A stretch of DNA of 41,076 bases. Source: Desulfopila aestuarii DSM 18488. GTDB taxonomy: Bacteria; Desulfobacterota; Desulfobulbia; Desulfobulbales; Desulfocapsaceae. The notes under the pieces are model-generated. The model saw only the letters and a list, made by a program, of their open reading frames with translations, did not search any database and was not told where the DNA came from. Location of the stretch: the NCBI GenBank assembly GCA_945863875.1, contig CAMBBS010000039.1:1-41076 (forward strand). The letters are read 5' to 3'. The position numbers were made by a program, and so were the translations under genes. Shown piece after piece: positions 26,121 through 33,694 of the stretch (the stretch's first letter is position 1; each line of letters starts with the position of its first letter).

Positions 26121-26925
26121 CGGAAGATTCCTCCCCCTTGCCGACTCGGCCTGTGTTGTTGTATAGGGAAAATCGGGCTATGATTTCCTTCCCGGTGAGC
26201 CGGTTATTTCGGGCAACCTCAGCCATTATCGGATGGAGCTTTTCCCCGAAGAGTGCCCGGACGGGTGCTTCAAGGTTGGCATCGTCGATCAGACCACGAC
26301 ATCCCCGGCAGGCGTCGCCGAAGGCGGTGCAGATGGCATTGCAGCCGCACCGGGTCACCGGTCCGAGGCAGACCATGCCCTTTTCATGGACACAGAGGAT
26401 GTCGTTGCGTTTGCACTCGACGCAGACCGGCTGATTGGATGGCGTATAGGCCTGGCGGGTGAGAATCCGCTTGAAGACCGTTTCAAACTCCGGCAGGCTC
26501 ACCGGACAACCAAGAATCTGATAATCGACATTGACCACATCGGCGATCGGCCGGGCGGGAATGGTGTCGATATGCTCGCCGTATTCGCTGTAGACCAGTG
26601 CCAAAAGCTCGTTCATAGCCCATTTGTTCTTCAGCGCGTTATGGCAGCTGATGCTGGCGCAGGTTCCTAAAGAGACGACAATCTCGGCTTTATCGCGGAT
26701 GGTCTTGATTCGCTCTATATCTTGTTGCCGGGTGATGGACCCCTCGCAAAAGGCGATATCATACTCTTCGCTTATCTCGGACATCACCTCCCGCCAGGCG
26801 ACCACCTCGACATGGGCAAGGAGATCGAAAAGTTTCTCGTCCAGCTCGAGGATGGACAGCTGACAGCCCTCACAGCAGGCGAAATCGAAAAAGGCCACCC
26901 TCGGTTTTCTCGCAAACGGCATCAT
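26107..26925 (-). CDS. hydD: [NiFe] hydrogenase small subunit, group 3b (sulfhydrogenase delta)
   Basis: 272 residues. The N-terminal cluster-binding motif is FACCEGCQ (C17/C18, C21), followed by LGTCASISCH, VNVDYQILGCPVSLPEFE, and a C-terminal cysteine-rich part (CVECKRNDILC, CLGPVTRCGCNAIC, CRGCRG) expected to hold further [4Fe-4S] clusters. No twin-arginine signal is present, so the enzyme is cytoplasmic. It passes electrons between the NiFe site in HydA and the HydB/HydG module. It overlaps hydG by 4 bases (ATGA) and hydA by 14. Confidence 0.92.
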   Translation of the reverse strand: MMPFARKPRVAFFDFACCEGCQLSILELDEKLFDLLAHVEVVAWREVMSEISEEYDIAFCEGSITRQQDIERIKTIRDKAEIVVSLGTCASISCHNALKNKWAMNELLALVYSEYGEHIDTIPARPIADVVNVDYQILGCPVSLPEFETVFKRILTRQAYTPSNQPVCVECKRNDILCVHEKGMVCLGPVTRCGCNAICTAFGDACRGCRGLIDDANLEAPVRALFGEKLHPIMAEVARNNRLTGKEIIARFSLYNNTGRVGKGEESSDGTA

Positions 26926-27827
26926 CGTTTCTCCTCTTTGGCCGCGTCCTGAGCCTTTTCCGGTACCCAGGCTTCCCCGGCTTCTTTACGGGTCTGAAGG
27001 TCGGAATACCGGAAAACCGGGCCGTCCCGGCAGACATAGAGATCATTGAGCTGGCAATGGCCGCATTTGCCGATGCCGCATTTAAAACGCCTTTCCAGGG
27101 AAAAATAGATGTTCTCCCCGGATAATCCTTTTTGCAAGAGCTCCATGGCGACAAAGCGAAACATCACCGGCGGACCACAGATGGCGGCGATGGTGTTGTC
27201 GGGGGCAAGATCCATCTCCCGGAGCGGTTCCGTGACCACGCCGGTCCGCCCTTGCCAGGTCTTATCCGGTTGGTCGACAGTGAGGTAGAAGTCCAGATGA
27301 GGGTTCTCAACCCATTGCGCCGTCTCTTTTTGGAACAGCAGAGTCGACGGAGTTTTCGCCCCGTAGACAACCTGTAGCCGGCCATAGTCTTTTTGTTTAT
27401 CGCAGATGAAATGGATCAGGCTGCGCAGGGGGGCGATGCCGATGCCGCCCGCCACCAGCAGAACGTTCTTTCTCCTCATTTGATCGATAGGGAAAAAGCC
27501 CTGCCCGTACGGCCCGCGAATGCCGACCCAGTCGCCGGAGGAGAGCGCGGTGATTGCCCGGCTGACATTTCCTTTCGGTTGAACACAGATACTAAAACTC
27601 TCGGATCTGGTAGGCGACGAGCAGAGAGAGAGAGGGGCCTCGCCATAGCCGAAGACCGACACCTGAACGAACTGGCCGGGAGAGTGGTGAAGAGGTCGTC
27701 CGTCTTCGAGAACCAGTTCAATAGTTGTCGCGGAAGACTCACGGTGCGTGCTTATCACTTTCGCCCGCTCCGGCATGTATGAGATAATGCTGATGTCAGC
27801 GGCCTGTTGGCGATCCGGCGCAGCCAT
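26922..27827 (-). CDS. hydG: Hydrogenase diaphorase subunit, FAD/NAD(P)-binding (sulfhydrogenase gamma)
   Basis: 301 residues, ferredoxin-NADP reductase-like. The FAD site is in APLSLCSSPTRSESF (about residues 64-78), the NAD(P) site is in LLVAGGIGIAPLRS (about 123-136) and ICGPPVMFR (about 216-224), and a [2Fe-2S] cluster is formed by C250, C255, C258 and C266. The subunit connects the hydrogenase to NAD(P)H. The C-terminal tail is rich in Lys, Glu and Ala. It begins right where hydB ends and overlaps hydD by 4 bases. Confidence 0.92.
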   Translation of the reverse strand: MAAPDRQQAADISIISYMPERAKVISTHRESSATTIELVLEDGRPLHHSPGQFVQVSVFGYGEAPLSLCSSPTRSESFSICVQPKGNVSRAITALSSGDWVGIRGPYGQGFFPIDQMRRKNVLLVAGGIGIAPLRSLIHFICDKQKDYGRLQVVYGAKTPSTLLFQKETAQWVENPHLDFYLTVDQPDKTWQGRTGVVTEPLREMDLAPDNTIAAICGPPVMFRFVAMELLQKGLSGENIYFSLERRFKCGIGKCGHCQLNDLYVCRDGPVFRYSDLQTRKEAGEAWVPEKAQDAAKEEKR

Positions 27828-28877
27828 TTATCCCTCCATTTTTGCGGCAGCGATGAGCTGATTGGTCACATCGACGATATTAATATCGACAGTGCAGGCG
27901 CGGCTGCATCGACCGCAGCCGGTGCAGTAGGGACGGCCGAACTGCCTGAAGAGGTAAAGAAATTTTCGCTGCCATCGGTGTCTGACCCGCTGCCACCGCT
28001 CTCCCCGAAAATTATGTCCGCCGGCGACCATGGCAAAGTCGAGGAGCTGGCACGAATCCCAGGTGCGGTATCGAGTGCCGCCGCGGAGGTCGGGATCGAG
28101 TTCGTCGATCATGTCGAAGCAGAAACAGGTCGGGCATGCGGTGTTGCAGGAGCCGCAGCTGTAGCATCGTTTGGCGGTTTCCTTCCAGGTCGGCGTCAAG
28201 CCCCCCGTTTCGAGAATATCGGCGATTCTTTCTAAGGGTGCATCGAACTTTGCCCTGATCCGTTCGACCTTTTGTTGCCGCCAACGTTTTGCGGCCGCAA
28301 GCTCTTCTTCGCCGGCATTGCTGGTATTGGCTTTTTGCAGGAGTTGTCTGCCTCTATCGGAATGGATTTCTGCCAGGTAGCCATGATCGATCGGGGTGAG
28401 AAAAAGGTCGCAGGGGATGCGGGCGGCATCCGTGCCGACGCTGCTGCAGAAACAGTAGGCATCAGGCTGACAATCGAGACCGATGATGGTGGCCCGCTTG
28501 CGGTTGGCGCTCCAGCGCATCTCTGCCGGGGGGTGGGCGTAGGCGTGGTCCAGGGCATCAATACCGGCGAGATCGCAGGGATGCACCCCGAGCAGTACGA
28601 ATGGCGACGCGTCTACATGGAGACGCAGTCTGGGAGGTTTGTCGAAAGTGAAGCTGAAAAGCTTTTCCTTTGGCGAGGCCAGGATTTTTTTGGGCGGGAG
28701 GGTTGTCGTCTTGTAGCCGGGAGCGAAATCTTCCGCCCGTTGCAGCCGGCTAAAGAGATAATACCCAGGCTGGTCACCCCGCTCCCTTGGGCCAATGACC
28801 GTTTGAACGGCCATAATTGCCTCGAGAAACATGTTGAAGTCCGGGCCTGAAATGATTTGAATGCCCCTTGGCGTCAT
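27828..28877 (-). CDS. hydB: Hydrogenase 4Fe-4S electron-transfer subunit (sulfhydrogenase beta)
   Basis: 349 residues. The C-terminal third carries two ferredoxin motifs: C238-x2-C241-x2-C244-x3-C248-P and C318-x2-C321-x2-C324-x3-C328; the second lacks the usual following proline (CTVDIN). The N-terminal region is the HydB/AsrA-like domain (LGVHPCDLAGIDALD, CFCSSVGTD). It carries electrons between HydG and HydD. GGAG lies close (2-3 bases) to the ATG. It is the first clearly recognisable gene of hydBGDA, which is divergent from the thi operon. Confidence 0.9.
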   Translation of the reverse strand: MTPRGIQIISGPDFNMFLEAIMAVQTVIGPRERGDQPGYYLFSRLQRAEDFAPGYKTTTLPPKKILASPKEKLFSFTFDKPPRLRLHVDASPFVLLGVHPCDLAGIDALDHAYAHPPAEMRWSANRKRATIIGLDCQPDAYCFCSSVGTDAARIPCDLFLTPIDHGYLAEIHSDRGRQLLQKANTSNAGEEELAAAKRWRQQKVERIRAKFDAPLERIADILETGGLTPTWKETAKRCYSCGSCNTACPTCFCFDMIDELDPDLRGGTRYRTWDSCQLLDFAMVAGGHNFRGERWQRVRHRWQRKFLYLFRQFGRPYCTGCGRCSRACTVDINIVDVTNQLIAAAKMEG

Positions 28878-29089
28878 TTCTCCGGTCCGAAAGGTCGATG
28901 TGCTCTTGACAACCTGCCGCCTCCTGTTCTGTAATGTGCTGCAGAGGAAATCAATAATGGTGTCTTGTCCTGCAGGACAATTTCTTGTTTCATAGGACTA
29001 TCTTGTAATCTTTCGGCGACGTGAAAATAAAGTTTGTCGGTAGAATTTATAGATTCCGGATCGAGCGAGCAATAATAAACCCTATCCAT
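28874..29089 (-). CDS. Possible small gene before hydB (71 codons)
   Basis: A 71-codon frame ends with TGA overlapping the hydB ATG (ATGA at 28874-28877), which hints at translation coupling. The product (starting MDRVYYCSLDPES) has no recognised domain, and its second half is arginine/glycine-rich and unlike a folded protein. The region also holds a perfect palindrome (28965-28980), which could mean that this is really the hyd leader and promoter. It could be a spurious frame or a remnant of a regulator gene. Confidence 0.3.
   Translation of the reverse strand: MDRVYYCSLDPESINSTDKLYFHVAERLQDSPMKQEIVLQDKTPLLISSAAHYRTGGGRLSRAHRPFGPEK
28965..28980. promoter_or_regulatory. Perfect 16-bp palindrome upstream of hydB
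   Basis: TTGTCCTGCAGGACAA is fully self-complementary, 88-103 bases before the hydB start codon. Its position and symmetry fit a dimeric regulator site for the hydrogenase operon. No matching regulator gene is in the window. Confidence 0.4.
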
Positions 29090-29345
29090 CGCCGTCTTCC
29101 CCGTTAAGTCCAGACAGAAAAGCTCTGCTCACTGCCGTCATTCCGGACTTGACCCGGAATTCACTTTAAAGAGGCGGATGAGCAGCAATCTCCCCTCTTT
29201 GCTCTATGATTTTCAATATCCGTGCCACCTCACTTTAAGCCTCGCAGTTTTTGTTGCTCCGCTGCGTATTGCCGACAATTGTCACGGGGCAATCGGTAAA
29301 CATGCGTTGACAAATGCGCTCGAGTCGAATAAGAAAGTTGGTATC

Positions 29346-29430
29346 GCTAGGGGTGCAGTGCATGCTGAGAGGAGTCTATCCAACCCTATGAACCTGATCC
29401 GGGTAATGCCGGCGAAGGGAAGCGGCCTGC
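29346..29430 (+). promoter_or_regulatory. TPP riboswitch (THI element)
   Basis: The conserved core is present: GGGGTGC at the start, CTGAGAGG in the P2-P3 side, then ACCCTATGAACCTGATCC and GGGTAATGCCGGCGAAGGGA. This is the thiamine pyrophosphate aptamer. It is followed by an intrinsic terminator (29468-29506) and then thiS, so binding of TPP should stop transcription of thiSGH when thiamine is plentiful. Confidence 0.95.
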
Positions 29431-29467
29431 TTGGAACCGAGGTTTCGGAGCACGAAGAATGGCCAGA

Positions 29468-29506
29468 CGCCGCTTTCCCGTTGTATGGGGAGGCGGCATT
29501 TTTTTT
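29468..29506 (+). terminator. Rho-independent terminator of the TPP riboswitch
   Basis: GCCGC with TTTCCC at 29469-29479 pairs with GGGGAGGCGGC at 29487-29497, followed by eight T. Its place between the aptamer and thiS makes it the expression platform. Confidence 0.88.
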
Positions 29507-29529
29507 GCTTTTTGCCAACAGGAAGAGCT

Positions 29530-29733
29530 ATGGTAATTGCGCTACGTATCAACGGCCAGGAGGAGCAGCTGGAAAAGTGCACAATTGAAGGCCTGGTCGC
29601 CGTCAAGGGGCTGGTTGCCGCTTCCCTGGTGGTCGAACATAACGGCCGGATCGTCAAACAGACCGATTGGCACACTGTATTGCTCAGACACGGCGATGTC
29701 CTTGAATTGTTAAATTTTGTCGGAGGAGGTTGA
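29530..29733 (+). CDS. thiS: Sulfur carrier protein ThiS
   Basis: 67 residues from the ATG at 29530, with AGGAAG about 5 bases upstream; longer frames start inside the terminator. It has the ubiquitin-like ThiS pattern (ALRINGQEEQLEKC, HGDVLELLNFV) and ends in Gly-Gly-Gly rather than the usual Gly-Gly, with the thiocarboxylate expected on the last glycine. It donates sulfur to the thiazole ring of thiamine with ThiG. thiG follows after 3 bases. Confidence 0.92.
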   Translation: MVIALRINGQEEQLEKCTIEGLVAVKGLVAASLVVEHNGRIVKQTDWHTVLLRHGDVLELLNFVGGG

Positions 29734-29736
29734 ACC

Positions 29737-30507
29737 ATGCAGGATGAACAATTGATAATTGGTGGACACGGCTTTAGCAGCCGTCTGTTGACCGGTACGG
29801 GGAAATTTGCCGCAAAAAGCTGGATTCCAAAAATGCTTGCGGCAAGTGAATCGGAGATGATCACCGTGGCACTGCGGCGCATCGACAGTGGTGGCACCAA
29901 TGAAAATATCCTCGATTTTATACCGGATAATGTCGTGCTGCTGCCAAACACCTCCGGCGCCCGCACTGCCGAAGAGGCGGTGCGCATCGCCCGGATTGCC
30001 AGGGAGGCGGGCTGTGGCAACTTCATCAAGATCGAGGTAATCACCGATATGAAGTATCTCATGCCGGATAACTACGAAACGTTGCGGGCCACGGAGATTC
30101 TCGCCCGCGAAGGTTTCATCGTCCTGCCCTATGTCCTGCCCGATCTGACCCTGGCGAAAAAACTCGAAGATGCCGGTGCCGCCGCCATCATGCCCCTTGG
30201 CGCACCGATTGGCAGCAACCGAGGCCTCGAGACGAAGCCGCTGATCGCCCTGCTCATCGAGAATTGCCGGGTTCCAGTGGTGGTTGATGCCGGCATCGGC
30301 CGCCCTTCCCAGGCGGCGGAAGCGATGGAGATGGGCGCCGATGCGGTTCTGGTAAACACGGCCATTGCCACGGCGGAAGATCCGGCCTTGATGGGTCGTG
30401 CCTTCTCCCTGGCCGTGCAGGCCGGACGACTGGCCTATCTGGCGCGGATGGCCCTGGAGAGCCCGACCGCCCAGGCCTCGTCGCCGTTAACCGGCTTTCT
30501 CAACTGA
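29737..30507 (+). CDS. thiG: Thiazole synthase ThiG
   Basis: 256 residues, full length. Typical TIM-barrel features are visible: LLTGTGKF near the start, [33 protein letters not shown] with the lysine region of the Schiff base, [14 protein letters not shown], and [20 protein letters not shown] with AVLVNTAIA as phosphate-binding loops. It condenses deoxyxylulose phosphate, dehydroglycine and ThiS thiocarboxylate into thiazole. It is read in one message with thiS. Confidence 0.96.
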   Translation: MQDEQLIIGGHGFSSRLLTGTGKFAAKSWIPKMLAASESEMITVALRRIDSGGTNENILDFIPDNVVLLPNTSGARTAEEAVRIARIAREAGCGNFIKIEVITDMKYLMPDNYETLRATEILAREGFIVLPYVLPDLTLAKKLEDAGAAAIMPLGAPIGSNRGLETKPLIALLIENCRVPVVVDAGIGRPSQAAEAMEMGADAVLVNTAIATAEDPALMGRAFSLAVQAGRLAYLARMALESPTAQASSPLTGFLN

Positions 30508-30526
30508 AGGGACGTGGGGAAAAATT

Positions 30527-31120
30527 ATGTCATTTTATCATGAAATCAAAAAGTACGCACATTTCGACTTTCAGTCATTTTTCGCCGGAGTCACAACGGA
30601 TCGGGTGGAGGCGGCGCTGGCTAAAGAAAAACTCTCGGAACAGGATTTTCTGGCCCTGCTCAGTCCTGCCGCCTCCGGTTCTCTGGAACAGATGGCGGCC
30701 AAGGCCCATCAACTGACCAGGCAGTATTTCGGCCATACCATCCAGCTGTTTATCCCCCTCTATATTTCTAATTTCTGTGCCAATCTCTGTGTCTACTGCG
30801 GCTTTCATCGGGGCAATGCAATCAGCCGAAAAAAGCTCAGTCTGGCGGAAATTGAGGTGGAGGCCAAAGCGATCGCCGCCACCGGCATGCGCCATCTGTT
30901 GCTCCTGACCGGGGAGGCGCCGGGCGTCACGCCCATCGACTATCTCGAAGATGCCGTTTGGCTGCTGAAGAAATATTTCGCCTCGGTCTCCATCGAGATC
31001 TTTCCGCTCGATGAAGACGATTATCACCGGCTGCGGCTGGCCGGGGCCGACGGCTTGACGCTCTATCAGGAGGTCTCTTGGTTGATCTTAAATATTGTTT
31101 ATTCAATTACAGGCACTTAA
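30527..31120 (+). pseudogene. thiH: thiH (tyrosine lyase, radical SAM) truncated by an integrated element
   Basis: The first ~183 residues match ThiH: YGF-like start, C84-x3-C88-x2-C91 in CANLCVYCGF for the [4Fe-4S] cluster, and GLTLYQEV at the end. Intact ThiH is about 370 residues. After about position 31075 the frame continues for 14 unrelated, AT-rich codons (SWLILNIVYSITGT) and stops. Base composition drops sharply at the same point, followed by a terminator, a repeat array and mobile-element-type genes. The second half of thiH is not in the window and probably lies beyond the right end of the element. ThiH makes dehydroglycine from tyrosine; this copy lacks the C-terminal part of the barrel and should be inactive. 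Confidence 0.9.
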
Positions 31121-31145
31121 CACGTTTCTGGTTAGGTGCTTTTTG
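31113..31145 (+). terminator. Intrinsic terminator just inside the element
   Basis: GCACTTAAC (31113-31121) and GTTAGGTGC (31131-31139) form a 9-bp stem with one G-T pair and a 9-base loop, followed by TTTTT. It would stop transcription coming from the broken thi operon and insulate the element. Confidence 0.75.
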
Positions 31146-31240
31146 CTGTGAAGTGGTTTTTTAACCCTTTTTTTAACCCCTGGCTAGTTTGCTCAATTAT
31201 TTTGTCTTAAGCTGTTTCACTGCTTTTCACCTGTTCTCAA

Positions 31241-31552
31241 AAAGCCGCCTACATCAAGCGCCTTGACATCATCGCCGCCTGTACGATAGCCCTTGGCATT
31301 ATCACCACGGCATCAAGCCGCCATTGTATCGCCCTGGCATCATCGCCTACCCTGAACCGCCTACACCGAACCACCTGTATTGTATAGCCCTGGCACTATC
31401 GCCGCCATTGAAGCACCAACACTGAACCACTGAACCGCTTACCTTGTACCACCCACACTAAACCGCCTACCCCGAACCACCTACGCTATCGCCCTGGCAT
31501 CAAACCGCCTGTATTGTCGCCCCTACATCAAGCCTCGAACCGAGCAACTAAC
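31241..31552. repeat. C-rich degenerate short tandem-like repeat array
   Basis: About 310 bases in which a loose unit of 12-15 bases recurs some twenty times, roughly CCGCC or GCCC followed by TACACTGAA-like, TGTATTGTA-like or TGGCATCA-like sequence. Near-repeats include ATCGCCCTGGCATCA (twice) and ATAGCCCTGGCACTATCGCC, and CCGCCTAC-CCGAACCACCT (twice). The plus strand is very poor in G. All frames are broken by stops and there is no start with a ribosome binding site. It resembles neither a CRISPR array (no constant repeats) nor a clean iteron set. Confidence 0.7.
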
Positions 31553-31579
31553 TAATGTTTATTACTTTTTCTCAGTAGT

Positions 31580-31632
31580 GTATCAATTTTGATACAGTTT
31601 GAGTTGACTTTGCTTTTGCTAAGGTATATAAG
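31580..31632 (+). promoter_or_regulatory. Operator-like palindrome and sigma-70-type promoter
   Basis: GTATCAATTTTGATAC (31580-31595) is a perfect inverted repeat with 7-base arms. Eight bases later comes TTGACT (31604-31609), then 17 bases, then TATAAG (31627-31632). This is a good promoter for the two genes at 31745 and 32101, and the palindrome next to the -35 box suggests repression by an element-encoded regulator. Confidence 0.6.
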
Positions 31633-31744
31633 TAATAAATAAACTGCTTAATAGTCACATATCTATAGGATATTAATGAGATAAATATGAATAATGAAGC
31701 AACAAAAATACAACAAAAGGTCGTTTGGCCGCGGAGGTAAAAAA

Positions 31745-32104
31745 ATGAAAGGTATGAACCCTATTCTGATTCTTAATGAAACTGAACAACCTGTCGAAAC
31801 TCTGGAATCGATAATTGGTGGTTGCTGCGAAAAGCATGGGCTAACCGGAGCCAAAAAGGAATATTTAATCAACAATGGCCTCGAATTGTTCAAATTTGAC
31901 GCGGCCAATGATTTTATTTTCCCGCTCGGCATTTATCAAACGATTACCGAATTTGTTCTTGCTCATCGCAATGCAGATGATGCAGTGATGGTTGAAAAAG
32001 GAAAGCTTACAAAGGAACATTTATACAATCGGCTGGTGAAGGCAGCAGAAACAAAAAATGTTGCAGAGTACCGGCGACTTCGTAAACAGTACACATCAGC
32101 GTGA
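31745..32104 (+). CDS. Hypothetical element protein (119 residues)
   Basis: Start taken at 31745 because GGAGG sits 7 bases upstream; an in-frame ATG at 31694 has no site. The product is soluble, mixed charge, with GLTGAKKEYLINNGLELFKF and a helical C-terminus (KLTKEHLYNRLVKAAETKN, YRRLRKQY). No known domain is recognised. It overlaps the next gene by 4 bases (GTGA) and shares its promoter, so both likely act together. Proteins of this place in such elements are often small DNA-binding or accessory factors; that is a guess. Confidence 0.65.
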   Translation: MKGMNPILILNETEQPVETLESIIGGCCEKHGLTGAKKEYLINNGLELFKFDAANDFIFPLGIYQTITEFVLAHRNADDAVMVEKGKLTKEHLYNRLVKAAETKNVAEYRRLRKQYTSA

Positions 32105-32658
32105 TCATTATGACTATTCATGATGATCTTCCTCCTCTATGCGTCTGCAATTGTGGACAATTTGTTGAGCGTAGCAAGGTGTCCAAAAAATGGAATAAAT
32201 ACCTTCATGGCCACTCGAGTAAGCATAATACGTCTAAAAACGGGCAATTCACCGCAGGGAACAAACATGGTAAGGGACGACCAGCAGGCAGCAGAAATAA
32301 AGTGTCAATAAATGCTATGAATTTGATGAAGGATGAAGAACAAGCCCTGAGTCGCAAAGCGATAGACTCCGCCCTGAATGGCAATACTCAAATGTTGCAG
32401 TTTTGTTTATCACGCTTACTGCCTCCACCACCCAAGGATACACCAATAAGGCTCTCAGACATGCCTGTATGCAACGATATAAAATCATCAGTAGCCCTAT
32501 CATCATTTATTTTAAAAGAGATGTCAGAGGGCAATTTGACGGTCTCACAGGCTCACCTGATTTCAGGTATTGTGGAGAAACATCTACGATGTCTACAGCT
32601 TACGGATGTGGAACAAAGGTTAGAGGATATTGAAGCAAGGTTGGAAAAGGTCGGGTGA
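32101..32658 (+). CDS. DUF5681-like protein of mobile elements
   Basis: 185 residues from a GTG overlapping the previous stop; a start at an ATG three codons later is also possible. The central part GKGRPAGSRNKVSINAMNLM, then ALSRKAIDSALNGNTQML, then LSRLLPPPPKDTPI fits the DUF5681 pattern (GRP.GSRN...AL.G....L..CL.R..P), a domain common in phage and integrative element genes. A Cys-rich N-terminus (CVCNCGQFV) and a C-terminal helix (EQRLEDIEARLEKV) flank it. Function unknown. It is the second gene of a two-gene unit. Confidence 0.7.
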   Translation: MIIMTIHDDLPPLCVCNCGQFVERSKVSKKWNKYLHGHSSKHNTSKNGQFTAGNKHGKGRPAGSRNKVSINAMNLMKDEEQALSRKAIDSALNGNTQMLQFCLSRLLPPPPKDTPIRLSDMPVCNDIKSSVALSSFILKEMSEGNLTVSQAHLISGIVEKHLRCLQLTDVEQRLEDIEARLEKVG

Positions 32659-32759
32659 ACCCTTTTTCTGTGGAAAGGTGGCGGTGTACCCTATGGGGGC
32701 CAGCCTTGATCAGAAATATTTTGATCCAAAATACATAGACTTTAAATTGAGGTGCAACA

Positions 32760-32975
32760 GTGGCTGGAATTTCACACCTGAAAAACAGGGCTAAAAAACT
32801 GAGTAGGGATTCTTTCGAAGCACTGAGGGGGCGAAGGCACAGTATTGTCTATATGGACGCTGACAGAAACCTATTATGGGATGAAAAGGTTTTATACAAC
32901 GATGCGTTGCTGGCTATCCCGTATGCAGTTACTGTTGCGCAGTGGGTTAAAAAATACGGACAGCAAGACGGCTGA
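32760..32975 (+). CDS. Hypothetical 71-residue protein
   Basis: A GTG at 32760 has GAGGTG five bases upstream. The product begins MAGISHLKNRAKKLSRDSF; it is basic at the N-terminus, contains RRHSIVYMDADRNLLWDEKV and ends VAQWVKKYGQQDG. No domain is recognised. A strong terminator hairpin starts just before its stop codon, supporting it as the end of a transcript. Confidence 0.55.
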   Translation: MAGISHLKNRAKKLSRDSFEALRGRRHSIVYMDADRNLLWDEKVLYNDALLAIPYAVTVAQWVKKYGQQDG

Positions 32976-32996
32976 ATGGGCCGTGCTGTCTTTTTT
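32959..32996 (+). terminator. Intrinsic terminator
   Basis: GACAGC (32959-32964) pairs with GCTGTC (32985-32990), with an inner ACGGC/GCCGT pairing, followed by TTTTTT. It overlaps the last codons of the 71-residue gene. Confidence 0.82.
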
Positions 32997-33091
32997 AATT
33001 TTGCCTACCCTTGGTTGTACGGTTTATTCATGTTTTAAAATTGATCGCAAATTAATTCCGTCTAATAGTAGTTCAGCATCGACTTTTAAAA

Positions 33092-33120
33092 ATTAGACAA
33101 AAGGAATTATTTTGTCTAAT
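33092..33120. repeat. Perfect 11-bp inverted repeat
   Basis: ATTAGACAAAA (33092-33102) and TTTTGTCTAAT (33110-33120) are exact complements around a 7-base loop. It lies between a plus-strand terminator and minus-strand genes. It may end the minus-strand transcript that starts with the lipoprotein genes, or be a binding site. Confidence 0.6.
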
Positions 33121-33201
33121 GTGCACGAAAACGCCGCAGGAATCAAGAATTGCAAGATCATTTTGCAAGACAGAACACCAGCTCCCCCAGAAATATAGCC
33201 T

Positions 33202-33618
33202 CTAGTGGATAGAGCCCACTACTGTATTGAACTCGACAATTTGCTCTAATATTTCATCTTTGTCAAATGCTTTACTGATGGGGTTTCTCACCCCTATATC
33301 TAATACAATTTTATTCCCTTCTTTATATGGTCTTTTGGTTACTTGATAAAACCAATCAGTACTTGAATTTTTCAATGGCGTATATGTTGCTATCCTATTT
33401 CGAGTTATATCTCTTATTCTATATTCTGAATGATCAACTACCCATAACTCCGCCGCATCCATCATCCTCAGACATTGTTCTTCTGTCATACATATAGGAA
33501 CTGTAGATGCAGCCTTCATTTCAAGCTCATGCATAGCTCTATCTCGGTCAGGGTTTCTTGCGCAACCATTAAGTAACACCAGGGCACCGCAAACAATTGC
33601 GATCATCATTTTTCTCAT
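33202..33618 (-). CDS. Putative lipoprotein (138 residues)
   Basis: Start at 33618, where AAGGAGAG lies about 5 bases upstream; a longer frame runs into the neighbouring gene. The N-terminus MRKMMIAIVCGALVLLNGC is a lipoprotein signal with the lipobox LLNGC. The mature part (about 120 residues) includes MTEEQCLRMMDAAELWV and a C-terminal domain with DIGVRNPISKAFDKDE. No known domain is recognised. It is the last of a run of minus-strand genes for exported proteins in the element. Confidence 0.7.
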   Translation of the reverse strand: MRKMMIAIVCGALVLLNGCARNPDRDRAMHELEMKAASTVPICMTEEQCLRMMDAAELWVVDHSEYRIRDITRNRIATYTPLKNSSTDWFYQVTKRPYKEGNKIVLDIGVRNPISKAFDKDEILEQIVEFNTVVGSIH

Positions 33619-33694
33619 TTTTCTCTCCTTGTTACTCTCGCTTAGATTTCTAAATCTGACCTGGGATTTTTTTGAACTGAGCTTATATAAATGA

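Noticed and set aside
31241-31552. CRISPR array
   Set aside because: There is no constant repeat with unique spacers; units are short and degenerate and no cas gene is nearby.
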